A stretch of 64,000 nt of DNA from Talpa occidentalis (lineage: Eukaryota > Chordata > Mammalia > Eulipotyphla > Talpidae). Position 1 is the stretch's first letter. Each line of letters begins with the position of its first letter. The notes under the pieces are model-generated. The model was not told the DNA's origin. It worked only from the letters and a program-made list of their open reading frames with translations, and ran no database searches. A program made the position numbers and the translations under genes. The stretch is from positions 81,130,399-81,194,398 of the forward strand of contig NW_023604861.1 of assembly GCF_014898055.3 (NCBI RefSeq), written 5' to 3'. Positions 35,406-48,527 of the stretch are shown here, piece after piece.

Positions 35406-35428
35406 GTCAGGATGGCCGAGCGGTCTAA
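35406..35428 (+). other. 5' fragment of tRNA-Leu (23 nt) fused to L1 poly(A)
   Basis: The segment starts gtcaggatggccgagcgg and continues tctaa. It equals nucleotides 1-23 of mammalian tRNA-Leu (CAG type, from memory) and includes the A-box-like tggccgagcgg. It starts at exact tRNA position 1, immediately after the poly(A), and stops at the TSD. The tRNA would continue with gg where the target reads ag. It is a fossil of a reverse-transcribed tRNA or tRNA fragment, not a tRNA gene. Confidence 0.9.
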
Positions 35429-35444
35429 AGCATCTATTGATATT
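35429..35444 (+). repeat. right TSD of the nested insertion
   Basis: An exact copy of 34470-34485. The host L1 resumes directly after it (atcatatggtttttatattt). Confidence 0.97.
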
Positions 35445-35881
35445 ATCATATGGTTTTTATATTTCTTTTTGTTGATGTGTTGGATAACGTTGATTGATTT
35501 TCGGATGTTAAACCATCCTTGTGCCCCTGGAATGAATCCAACTTGGTCGTGGTGAATTATCTTATGGATACATTGTTGGATTCTGATAGCTAAAATTTTA
35601 TTGAGGATTTTTGCATCAGTGTTCATTAGGGAGATTGGCCTGTAGTTTTCCTTTTTTGTGTTGTCCTTGTTCGGTTTTGGTATTAGTGTAATGTTGGCTT
35701 CATAAAACGTGTTTGGTATTGTCCCTTCCTTCTCAATTTTTTGGAAGAGTTTGTGAAGGATAGGCACTAATTCGTCTCTGAATGTTTGGTAGAATTCATT
35801 TGTAAATCCATCAGGTCCTGGGCTTTTGTTTTTGGGGAGGTTTTTGATTACCATTTCAATTTTGCTAATTGTAATTGGTCT
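35445..35881 (-). pseudogene. ORF2p: L1 ORF2 reverse transcriptase part, 5' of the nested insertion
   Basis: This continues the host L1 ORF2 across the nested insert. It encodes the RT segment with [13 protein letters not shown] near its start, through to IISIDA next to the insertion. The element is truncated at about 35881 (ggtctgt), within the residues just upstream of that motif. Confidence 0.93.
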
Positions 35882-35899
35882 GTAACAGGATTTTTTTTT
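35882..35899 (+). repeat. right TSD of truncated L1
   Basis: gtaacaggattttttttt, the partner of 32254-32271. The initial gt is shared with the L1 end and may be microhomology. Confidence 0.9.
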
Positions 35900-36574
35900 A
35901 AGATGAGAGTTACTAGTATGTATTTATATTCTAGTAATTAGTCTCTACTATTTCTCTTCCTGACCTAAGACAAATGAGTAGTCACAAACATGTCGAAAAA
36001 TCCTTTATAGTATGTCTGCTTCTGCTTACGATGTAGAAGGATGTGAAAATGTTCATTTCCATGGTCAACCAGAAAAGTCCAGAGAAAATAAAATTCATAT
36101 GTCTCTAGTGGCATAGCAGACACACAGGAAGCACTGATGGTCTAGATTAGAGAAAAACAAGCTCTTTATAATTGAGCAGAGATCTGCAGAAGCTTCCATA
36201 CTTAGGAGTGGATGCCTGGTTAGGGTATGGGCAATAGGAAAGTAGGTCAGCCATGGACTGAGACTGCAGAGATGAAGAAGAGTCTGCTGAACCTCAAACA
36301 ACAATGTGTGTCAGAGAGATAGATTGTGTGAAAGAGTCCCAAATGAAGAAAAAAAAAAGAGAGAGAGAGAAACCAACAACTATCAGCTTGATAATTTTTC
36401 CTCCTCGCCTATACCTCTGTATTTGTCCAAGAAAATAGCAGTAGGTAAGTTGCTAAAAAGTAAAGAGAAATTGCATAATCTCATGTATTCTTGTGGGGCA
36501 TGGATTCTGGAATCCAACCAGAGTTGACTCCAAAAGTAAAGCAAAATTCTGAAGCTGCTAACTCCCTCCCAGCT

Positions 36575-36705
36575 CAAAATCCTATTGACAAAAGGTGGAT
36601 AACCAACTGGCATGCCCCACCATGTACACAGAGCTTTCAGTACCTGTTATTTGTACTCATTTGATATGAACAACTAAAGATCTCTCTACATTTGATAAAA
36701 ATCTC
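36575..36705 (+). repeat. 131-bp direct repeat, copy B
   Basis: The copy of 32012-32142. The differences are T/C, C/T, A/G, C/T and T/C, with no gaps. The truncated L1 lies between the two copies. Confidence 0.9.
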
Positions 36706-36954
36706 TGAAGACCACAAAGGCAGGGCAGAGAGGAAGGCTGGTAGATGGGCTAATAACAGGGAACTCACTAATTAAAGCTATAGCTCAGCCCAAGCTCAGC
36801 TGCATTCAAAGATGAATCTAAATAATCAGCCCCCACCATAACTCACAAAGATAAGAGGCTTACACTCTGCAAAAATAAATCAGTATTATACCTAAGTCTC
36901 CACTCGTTTTTTAATGCACAATGTATGAACTACAAATTAAAAGATGGAGACATG

Positions 36955-37187
36955 GGCCTCCCCTGGTGACTCAGCAGTTGAGTGCTGGGCTGCTATCCCC
37001 GGCCGCCGGCGAGGGACCCACATGGAGTGACAGACCTCTCCTGCCGCACCCGCTGCTCCCCTCAGCAGTGTATTTCTTTGTCAGTCTGCCTGTTCTGTTC
37101 CCTGCTCTGACTCTGGTTAATCTCTCACCCTCCTGTGCTTCTGACTGTACCCAGTGCTTGTATAAATAAATAAATTAATTTAAAAAA
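36955..37187 (+). repeat. tRNA-related SINE, subfamily B, internal deletion
   Basis: It begins gggcctcccctggtgactca and ends with a tataaataaataaat tail. A perfect 16-bp repeat aaaagatggagacatg lies at 36939-36954 and 37188-37203. Compared with other copies it lacks about 30 bp around the B-box-like segment (ctgggctgct jumps to atccccggcc). The tail lacks the usual tcttt. Confidence 0.92.
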
Positions 37188-37203
37188 AAAAGATGGAGAC
37201 ATG

Positions 37204-38400
37204 GAAGAAGCAGGACAATGCGAAGCATAATCAAGAAAAAATTCAGTAAAGGATGCAAACCACAGATGACTTAATTATTAGAATCAGCAGACAGGGACTC
37301 CAAAGCAACTATTGTAATCATGCAAAAATTTTATAGGAAAAGACAAATATAATAGAACAAGACATGGGCTATCAGGGTGGAAAAGAAAAAATGAGTAAAA
37401 ACTGGAAAATATAATATCTACAGAGAAGTGATTGAAGAATTTAAAACAAGTTAACAGAAGTTATTTAAATTGAAAAAGAAAAAGGGAAAGGTTGGGGATG
37501 GAGGGTCATAAAATGAAGCCGATCCTATCATTTCTGTGTTAATATCAAGTGGTCTAATATAATATGTGATAGGAATAACAAATATGGTATCCCAAGAAGC
37601 TTTAAAAACCCCAGAGGACAAGTACAAAGAAAATATCACCTAAGTATAATCATAGTTGAATTTCTAAAAACCAGAATGAATGGATAACCTTAAAATCATT
37701 CAGAGGGCAAAGACAAATTACAAGCAAAGGAGCAACAATGAAAATAACTTTTACTAAGGGGAAAAAGAAGCTGTCACCAGGAAGGAAAAAAAAAAACCAA
37801 ACAAGACAAAGGATAAACATCTTCAAAGAGAAGAAGTAAAGTCAACTTAGAATTCTATATTCAGTGAAGATGTCCTCAAAGTTTAAGACAAAATAAAGTC
37901 TAGGGGGAAAACTAAAATAATCATCACCCCAACATGTCTTACAAAAAATAAACACTAAAGGAATTCTTCAGGCTGAAGAAAAATAATATCATGTGTAAAC
38001 CAGATCCACAAAAAAAAGGAAAAATAATAAATATTTTCTTCACTTTATAAAAACACAATTGACTGCTTAAGACAGAAATAGTAACTATTTTGGAGCTTAT
38101 TACATATGTAGAAGTAGACTATATAACAATAATAACACAAAGGATGGATGGGAATTATATGGAAGTATATTAAAGAGTTCTTTAATTTTTTTAAGAAATG
38201 TCATAATATTAATTATGGCAGCCTGTTATAAAATAAGGATGAAAATATAATCCATAGAGCAACTGTTCCAATGAAATGAAAGAGGATGATACTGTAGATC
38301 CCACAGATGTTAGAAGATAATAAAGGAATATTATGAACTTTATTGAAATAAATTCAGTAATTATAAAGGAAGGAAATGAATAAATAGTTGTGCATATTAT
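37204..38400 (+). repeat. ancient L1 / HAL1-like fragment
   Basis: In + orientation the DNA is A-rich with relics of an old L1 5'/ORF1 or HAL1 region (attctatattcagtgaagat, then aagacaaaataaagtctagg; also aaaatcattcagagggcaaa). This is unlike the other L1 pieces, which are mostly on the minus strand. There is no reading frame. Confidence 0.55.
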
Positions 38401-40550
38401 AAATATATCTCATTGTGTGAATATGTACATATATATGTAATGTACATATATACACAGCTTTGGCTCAGTGTATCTCTTGATATCATTAACCATGTTGGCC
38501 TATACTTAGATAAAAATCCCAAAGAGGTTATGATTAATATGCATTATAAACAAATGATTAGAATTAGTTGTGAAATTTCATGACTCCTGTAGCAGCAAAT
38601 TGTCTTAAATTAATCTGTGTTCTTCTGTTCCGCTCACTCTATGTTTTTTTGTGGTCAACACTGGAGCCATAAGACCATCTGGAAATGTGAGTGCAGCATT
38701 AGTAATGTGTGTTTACTATATAAGTTGAGGCTCTGAAACCAATAACTGCAGGACATTTGAGCAAAGTCCAACTCCATGAAGCTTTTTCACTCGGAGGCAA
38801 GAAGTTGACAATGCAGAGCTGCTGTTGGGTTATTTTAGGGTGGTGGTGAAGGCTGAAATGTGGTAGACATTGCATAACCTTAAGGAAGATTTTGCAGTAG
38901 AAACATCGCTAGGATACTTAGGAAAAAAGCTTGTGGAAGTACTTCTTGGTGTGCTTATGTGTTCTTCCCTTAGTGTTCTCATTGACAAATATGAAAATGT
39001 CACAGCACAACCAGAATCCCAGGAAGTAATCTTCATGAAGAAAAATTCCCAAGGGAACAGAAAGTCCAGCAGGCACTAGGACTGATTCTCCCCACCCTGA
39101 ACCCCTACAAACTAGCACAGTTCTGTGTGCACAGTGTAAGTTCAATAAGCAGTTGTGGAAATACATGAACGGAGGATTTAAGCTGCAGGCATTTAAACTG
39201 GAATCCTTCATTCAACAACAAATCACCTTCTCTATGCCTGTCATTAAGTGTTGTAGGAGTTACAAAAGCAACACAAGACATGTGACCTGAAAACCCTTAA
39301 CTTCTAAGCAGGAACACTGGCAAACATGTGAAACCACCAAGGAAAACAGGAGACTGTTTAATAGCAGCCTCTCTTATTTCCCAGGAAGATGACATTTCAT
39401 TTGGTAATCACCAAGTCCTCAGAGAGGTTCTTATCACCCTCTTTAAAAGATCTTTCTCCCAGTTTTTTTTATGTTCCTAAGAGAGCACTAAAAAATAGGC
39501 CTTTGTTAGTAGTTTTATCATCCCAGAATTAAATGGCCCCATAATTCCCATGAAACCATGTTTCATTTGTTTAGATATTGTGGGTGCTTAGGGTACAAGA
39601 ACTAGAGAGGTAGGGCCATAAGTCATTTGCTCTTTTGGGAATTACAGTGGTATATGGAGAGGTTGTGATCATTGCTTGGGACCAGTGAGTTCATATCTTG
39701 CCAAACACAAAGCATCAAGGAGAAGGACATTTTCCAAACAGCCTTTGCTTGTTCTGGTAGTAAGAAAAGAGAAAGCGCAAGCAAATACTCTTAAAGAAAA
39801 GGAAATGAGCTTAGAGAAAACACCCTAGTTCCCAGACTTTATTTGGCAGGGAATAAAATACAGTAAGGCCAAGGAAGCTTTTCCACGCCCTAAAATGCCT
39901 GTTTTAAGCTTCAGTCAGTCCTGTACAATATTCCAATTTTAATATTACCAAGAGTGTCTCATACCTCACAAATCCATGACCAAAGAAGACCATTTTGACT
40001 TATAATGCCCAATGTCCTCCCACTGAATTGTCGGAAATTAGCACCCACCCACATAGCTTAACCCAGGCACTCTGAAGGGCTTTATGGTGTCATCCCTCTG
40101 TGCTCAAAAACAAACCCTGATTTTCCTATCCTAGCTTGCACCTTCATATTTCAGTCTCCCCCTCATGCCACCTTTGCCTCCATGTTACCTCTTGAGACTG
40201 CCCACCTGCAGGGCAAAGTTGCCTTTTGCCACATGACTGTTAATCTCAACTCCTCTCCACCCCACTCCCAATTCTATGACCTTGGTTGTGGACACTACTC
40301 TCATCTTTATCCTTCCTTCTTATGCACCAAAAACCAGAGCTGAAATCCAACTATGCTTTTGATGAGATTTATTGAAAGATTTGAGATAATGTTAAAAAAT
40401 ACAGCACATAAAATAGTTTATAATAATTAACACAGGCCCAGGTTTGCCATAGGTCCAATGACCAGAACAGTTCTTGTCTAGCCTCCCCTTACATGGCCCA
40501 AGAGTGACCTTTTCCCAGGATAATTAACAGTGGAGATATCCACTCCCTCC
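38401..40550 (+). other. unassigned intronic DNA
   Basis: This begins with a short (ta)-rich tract at 38401-38455. There are faint L2-like traces near 39205-39310. No open frame, RNA gene or young repeat was recognised. Confidence 0.5.
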
Positions 40551-40554
40551 TCTT

Positions 40555-40670
40555 GCCTCTTCAGTAAATATTTGTTGAATGCCTGTACTATTCCAGGCAT
40601 TGCAGTAGACACAGATGATATAGTGGAGGCCAAAATAGACATCCCAAGGCATTAGCGAGTTTAAAGTCTA
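40555..40670 (+). repeat. ancient L2-like fragment
   Basis: It has the familiar pattern cagtaaatatttgttgaatg, then cctgtactattccaggcatt, gcagtagacacagatgatat. Comparable pieces occur at about 49955-50095 and 61075-61215. The assignment is approximate. Confidence 0.5.
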
Positions 40671-40959
40671 TGGGAGCCGTAGTGGTGGGTGTGGGGTGGT
40701 AACATACACCTGAAGAGGGGTGAATTCGTATGCCTGAATCATAGACAGTATTGTAAAGCAATGTTACCTCAATTAAAAAAAAGTTTTAAGTCACAAGAAA
40801 AAAAGTCTATACATTAAAAAGAAAAATAACAAATCAGTATGTAATAAAATGTTATTAGTTATAAAATGTCCTATGTGCTATAAAGGAAAAAAATATGTAG
40901 TGCCATGAGGAAGTCTACTACAGGTAGCTAATTTGGATTGGGAAAGTCAAATAGGCTAA

Positions 40960-41245
40960 TTTTTTTTTTTTTTTGAGCAGAAAGTTTAGAGAGTTCCTGT
41001 ATATTCTCTACCCCTCATGCTGCAAGTTTCCCCTAACATGAACATTCAGAGTGGTATATGTGTTACATTGATACATTATCACAAAACCCACAGTTTATAT
41101 TAGGGTTCACACCAGGTATTAGACATTCTCTGAGTTTTGATAAAATGTACAATGACATATATCCATCATTGTTGTATCATACAGAATAGTTTCAAAAATC
41201 TTCTGTCCTCTGCCTATTCATCTCTTCAAACTATTATTTTTATTG
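40960..41245 (-). repeat. ancient L1 3' end (L1ME-like)
   Basis: On the + strand it has catgctgcaagtttccccta, agtttatattagggttcaca and gtatcatacagaatagtttc, all typical of an old L1 3' end in reverse orientation. Confidence 0.7.
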
Positions 41246-41339
41246 AGAAAAACCTACTAATGTTTAAGCAAACAGGACTTATTAAATATCCATTCAGAAG
41301 CTATCAGCAATACCCTCATGAGCTATGCCCTTTTTACTT

Positions 41340-43870
41340 CATATTTTTTCCCACCACCATCCCTCATATCCCCTTGTTGCTTTCCTTTCCTGTTCCCTCT
41401 TAAACTCAGAGACCCCATGATGTTTATTGATGTCTACTGGTCTTTGAAAGTGTTTTACATTATTGAATTTTCTGCTGTATAAATGCCCAGCATTTGTTTT
41501 TATACTTATGACTTTGCTACACATATTCTCTCAAATCCCTTCATTTTGTTGAAAATGGCTTCATTTCATCCTTTCTTGTGGATATATATAATAATCCCTG
41601 GTGTGGATATACCTCATCTTCTTCATCTAATCATCCCTTGATAGACATTTAAGATGCTTCCATTTCCTATCTATTATAAACAATGCTGCTATCAACATTG
41701 TGGGACATATGGGTTTTTGTGTTGATCATATCATATTTTTTGGCTATATGCCCCAGAGTGGGATTGCTGGGACATCTGGTAATCCCATTTTTAGTTTTTT
41801 AAGTTAAATCCAGATTGCACTAAATTGCTTCCAAAATGGTTGCACCAGTTTGCATTACCACCAACAGTGTAATTTTTCTTTTCATCCTCTCCATCACCTG
41901 TTGTTGGAGGTCTTTTTAATATGTGTCATTCTCATGGATGTGAGATGGTATCTCATTATGATTTTAATCTGCATCTCTTATTCAAGGTAATGATGAACGC
42001 TGTTTCATGTCTTATGGTCTTCTGAAGATCCTTTTTGAACTGTCTGTTCATATCTGCTGTCCATGTATTAATTGGGTTACTTATTTTTATTGTTGATGGT
42101 ATGAATTTTTAGTATATCTTAGACAGTAATCCCTCAGTTGTTATATATTGTATAAATATTTTCTCCCATTCAACAGGATGTCTTATTGATCTGCCTATTT
42201 TTGTAAGTGGGGTACTAAAGTTCCCTGGTATTATTGTGTTGTTATCAATCTCTTTCTTTTTTAAAGATTGATTTTATTTATTTATGCATACAAGAGCTGG
42301 GGTGTAGACCAGAGGTGTGGAGAAGGGTGAGAGGATTCACCAGAGACAGAATGGGGAGCAGAACAGGCAGATTGACTGAAATAAACTGCTGAGGGGAGCA
42401 GCAGGCAAGTCAGGAGAGGTCTGCTGCACCAAGTGGGTTAGTCCCCCGGCCAGAGATCAAACTCGTGGGGCAGTGGCTACCAATACCTTCATAGTGCTAA
42501 GACTTAACCAATACCTTCATAGTGCTGAGACTTAACAAGACTTACTTGTGCCACCAGGAAGGCCCTCAATCTCTCTTAAGTTCTATTATTGTTCATGTAT
42601 CTCAGTGCTCACTGAGTGCATACAAACTTATGAATGTAATTTCTTCTTGTTTTATTAGACTCTTAATCACAACATAGTGTCTGCCTCCATCTTTGATTAC
42701 TTTTCTTAATTGGAAGTTTATTTTATCATATAGCTGTTCCTAATTTTATTATTATTATTATTGGTTGCCACTTGCTTGTATAACTGCCTTCCAGCCTTTA
42801 AGTCTAAATCTGTGCTTGTCTTTGTTGGTAAGATGAGTTTCTTTGAAACAACAGAAGGTTGGCTTTGTTTTAAAATTCCATCAGCCATGCTACATCTTCT
42901 GACTGATGAGTTCAAGGTGTTTATATTTAAGGTGATTATTGAGACATAAATGCTCATTGTCATTTTGTTATGTTTTTGCTTTTTGAGTTTTTGTTTGTTT
43001 TGTCCTTTTTATTTTTTGAGGGCATCCTATTATATCTGCTTAACTTTCATTTCCATTGTCTTATGTGTTACTTCTAAGTTTTTGTTTTGAGCTATCTACT
43101 GAGGTTAGTGTATGGTGAGCTGTTGTAGTGATCCATTGGATGGTGTGGTCTCTAACTCATTCGCATGGACTACATTGTTACTTTCTTCCTCCTCCATGTT
43201 GTGTTTTAAGTATCTGTTGACTTGACATTCATTGTTTTGTTCTTTATAGTAGCCCCTTTAGAATTTCTTTCACTTGTGGTTCGGTGTTGAAAATTTTTTA
43301 ATTTTTTGATCCTCATGAAGCTTCTTATTCCTTCTTTTGTCCTGGATGTTAATCTTGCTGGGTAAAGAATTCAGGGCTGGAAAACTTTCTCTTTGAGAAC
43401 TTTAAATATCTACTTCCAGTACCTTCATGCTTGTTATGTTTCTACTAAAAAGTTCACTGAGAGTCTGTCTGGTGTCACTTATAGGTTATCCTCTTTCCTC
43501 TTGATGTTTTTAATATTCTGTCTTTGTCATTGGCTTTCAGTGGCTTTATTATGATGTGTCTTGGTGTGTGTCTATCTGGTATTATTTTGTTTGGAACTCT
43601 TTGGCCCTCCTCGATCACAATGTCTTGTTTCATTTCCCAGACTGAGATGATTTCCACTAGTTATTTCTTTAAATAAATATTCTATGCCTTTCTTTCTCTT
43701 CTCCTTCTGAGACTATGATATGGAGGTTATGTCTCTTTAAATTGTCCCAAAGGTTCTTACATTATTATATTTTTTTATTCTATTAGTTCTATTAGTGTGA
43801 TCTCTAACATTGCATTTTTGAGCTTATTAACTCCCTCCACTGATTCTGTTTGTCTGCTATTGAGACCCTC
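41340..43870 (-). repeat. decayed L1 with deleted interior
   Basis: Pieces in minus-strand order are: ORF1 C-terminal relic (43657-43475, residues resembling RHIIIKPLKANDKDRILK), endonuclease start relic (42963-42718, IYVSIITLNINTLNSSVRR), and ORF2 C-terminal / 3' part (about 42180-41345; + strand ataaacaatgctgctatcaa and agtgggattgctgggacatc). The reverse-transcriptase core is missing between about 42180 and 42600, where a SINE also sits. It is older than the 17776-23926 copy and not functional. Confidence 0.75.
42257..42565 (-). repeat. tRNA-related SINE, subfamily A, with internal duplication
   Basis: This reverse copy has flanks tcaatctctttc (42245-42256) and tcaatctctctt (42566-42577). 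It is longer than its relatives because of a 28-bp tandem duplication at 42481-42508 and 42509-42536 (unit starts caataccttcatagtgct; one mismatch). Confidence 0.9.
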
Positions 43871-43882
43871 AATTATATTTTT

Positions 43883-44143
43883 TAAAGATTTATTTATTTG
43901 TGCATACAAGAGCTGGGGTATAGACCAGAGGTGTGGGGAGTGAGAGGATTCACCAGAGACAGAGTGGGGAACAGAACAGGTAGACTGACTGAAATAAACT
44001 GCTGAGGGGAGGAGAAGGAGAGACAGGAGAGGTCTGCTGTGTCATGTGGGTTAGCTCCCTGGCCAGGGATTGAACTTGTGCTGCAGAGGCTGTGGATCAC
44101 TTCATAGTGCTGAGACTTAACCCCTTGCACCACCAGGGAAGCC
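43883..44143 (-). repeat. tRNA-related SINE, subfamily A, full length
   Basis: Flanked by a perfect 17-bp repeat ccctcaattatattttt at 43866-43882 and 44144-44160. The tail aaagatttatttatttgtgc is at the left and the ccaccagggaagcc head is at the right. Confidence 0.94.
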
Positions 44144-44228
44144 CCCTCAATTATATTTTTATTATATATAATTTTTCTTAACTCTTATTTGTAATTGTAA
44201 CTGATCCATATTTACTTTATTCTTTTGT

Positions 44229-44499
44229 GTTTTTTTTAAAGATTTATTTATTTATGCATATAAGAGTTGTGGTACAGGCCAGAGGTTTGGGGGGTGAGAG
44301 GATTCACCAAAACAGAGTGGGGAACAGAACAGGTAGATTGACTGAAGTACACTGCTCAGGGGAGCAGCGGGCGAGACAGGAGAGGTCTGCCTCGCCATGT
44401 GGGCTGCTCCCTGCCTGGCTGGGGATCAAACTCGTGCTGCAGAGGCTGTGGACAGCTTCATAGGTTGCATCTTAACCCCTTGTGCCACCAGGGAGGCCC
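44229..44499 (-). repeat. tRNA-related SINE, subfamily A, full length
   Basis: This copy lies only 85 bp from the previous SINE, in the same orientation. The flanking repeat tattcttttgt is at 44218-44228 and 44500-44510. The head reads gccaccagggaggcc. Confidence 0.92.
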
Positions 44500-44510
44500 T
44501 ATTCTTTTGT

Positions 44511-47158
<2,648 letters not shown>

Positions 47159-47192
47159 GCCAGTGAACAGATTTATTATGAAAACAGTCAAG
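47159..47192 (+). CDS. ANTXR1: ANTXR1 exon 5 (34-bp micro-exon)
   Basis: It encodes ASEQIYYENSQ and the first base of a glycine codon, between ttttcag and a strong gtaaga donor. At 34 bp it is the smallest exon in the window. Its length is not a multiple of three, so skipping would shift the frame. It forms part of a helix following the MIDAS loop. Confidence 0.95.
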
Positions 47193-48447
47193 GTAAGACT
47201 ATATAATGAATTACTTAACTTTTTGTTGCATTTGTTTTGGAAAAAGTACCCTAGTCATTTCACATTTCAAAAAATAATGTCTATAATCCTTGGACACATA
47301 CTTCATCTCAAAGAAGAAATGCATCAGAAGACAGCATGTATTAAGTCAAATGTTGCTGTCCTGTTGCTGCCAAGTTATAGTAAAGTAATTAAGATCCTAT
47401 TATAAGCTGTAGTCTATAATACCCTTGAAAAGATTTGTTTGTTGAATTCATTTAATTCATAAATACTTGGATGGGTCAGTAAAGTCTTGACTTCTTATGT
47501 CCATTTTAATTTTCTTATCCTCTCTCAGCCTCAAGCTGAGACTAAATACTGTGACCAGATACAATATTAAGGTTAGGATGCCAATTTGGCATAAACTTTC
47601 CTTCCTTTAAATTTTAAAAAAAATGTATAAAATGTACTTTACTAAGTACATTTCTATATGCCCACCGCATAGAAATAATATTGATTATAATAAGATCCCT
47701 ACATTTCTAGATTACTACTCTAAATTACTACCATTATGGTATATTTCATGGACAGCATTTCTTTATCGAAGACCAGTCTCACAAAAGGGATTCAATATTA
47801 CAGTGAGGATTTTTCCTCCAAGGCCTGTAGAAGTGTGTATATTCTGTTTCATTCTAAACTACAGCAAACAGAACAGACCCAACATCTACACCATCAACAC
47901 CAACCCACCCTTGTTAATATAAGTCAGTCATCAGCAATGTAACTCCAAACCTAAAAATCACTGAAAAAATTTTAGTAAGTTTTGCCAACTGCTATAATAA
48001 CTACCCATCAACTTCTAAATCATGGTGATAATTACTCTTTACCAAATTTTGCAAGAGGTGGTGCCTATTAGTCAGGACCCTGAACAAATCAGGTGGTAGA
48101 GTTTGCTCTCAGGCCTTGGGTATAGTCACATGAACTGTTAATAGAATATCACCACATTTGACTTCTTTAGCTATCAGTCCTATAACCATTTCACCAGGTT
48201 TGGCCATTTTTTGAGATAAGACTGAGAAATTCAGAAATAAAACCTCTTTCCCTAGAATCTGTTCCCACAGACACGTTCTTCTTCATGTAGGAGTTGCTTC
48301 AACACCCCTTTCCCCTACCCCCCCACGGAATTGCTGATTCTCATAATATTGACCTCAGGTGGCTGAGCATTTAAGGGACAGACTCTCAGGGAGGGGGTTT
48401 CCCACAGTGCTACAGGTGGACTGAGTGGTCTGTATTGTGTTGAGCAG
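47193..48447 (+). other. ANTXR1: ANTXR1 intron 5
   Basis: 1,255 bp from gtaaga to tgagcag. No repeat was recognised. Short + frames at 47623-47942 are AT-rich and unlike protein. Confidence 0.8.
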
Positions 48448-48527
48448 GATACAGGACAGCCAGCGTCATCATTGCTTTGACTGATGGAGAACTCCATGAA
48501 GATCTCTTTTTCTATTCAGAGAGGGAG
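48448..48527 (+). CDS. ANTXR1: ANTXR1 exon 6 (VWA domain, MIDAS aspartate)
   Basis: An 80-bp exon. Two bases complete G138, then 26 codons follow ([20 protein letters not shown] then FYSERE), ending on a codon boundary before gtaagc. The hydrophobic strand [10 protein letters not shown] carries the aspartate (GAT, 48483-48485) equal to human D150, the third cluster of MIDAS ligands. The acceptor gagcag follows a weak pyrimidine tract (gtattgtgtt). Confidence 0.96.

Larger units (their letters stand above)
34486..35428. mobile_element. double-ended L1 insertion with terminal tRNA fragment
   Basis: This 943-bp insert sits inside another L1. The left part (34486-35165) is an L1 3' end in minus orientation with its A-tail (T-run) at the left edge. 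The right part (35166-35405) is a second L1 3' end in plus orientation with its own A-tail, followed by 23 nt of tRNA-Leu sequence (35406-35428). The L1 arms overlap over about 215 bp and are nearly identical. They share variants absent from the full-length L1 (for example ctttcttttattcatt instead of ctttcttatattcatt), so they derive from the same source. Ordinary 5' inversion would not put a poly(A) at both ends. The junction of the arms reads ggtatcatacc. Confidence 0.95.
32272..35881 (-). mobile_element. L1: 5'-truncated L1 carrying a nested insertion
   Basis: This is a minus-strand L1 of the same lineage as the full-length copy, but only about 2.65 kb of it is present: from within ORF2 (RT domain, near 35881) to the 3' UTR and A-tail (near 32272). 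It is bounded by an 18-bp TSD. A 943-bp insertion plus its duplicated 16-bp target splits it at 34486. It differs from the full-length L1 at scattered positions (for example gtgttctttgg versus gtgctctttgg, and gtgcagaagag versus gtgcacaagag) and in its 3' UTR, so it is a sister subfamily or an older copy. Confidence 0.96.

Noticed and set aside
35406..35428. A tRNA gene call at the tRNA-Leu match
   Set aside because: Only 23 nt of the tRNA are present; there is no anticodon arm, T arm or terminator. It is a fossil fragment.
34486..35428. Simple 5' inversion (twin priming) as the explanation of the nested insert
   Set aside because: The inverted part contains the L1 3' terminus and its own A-tail rather than an internal segment adjoining the other arm, so the standard model does not fit.
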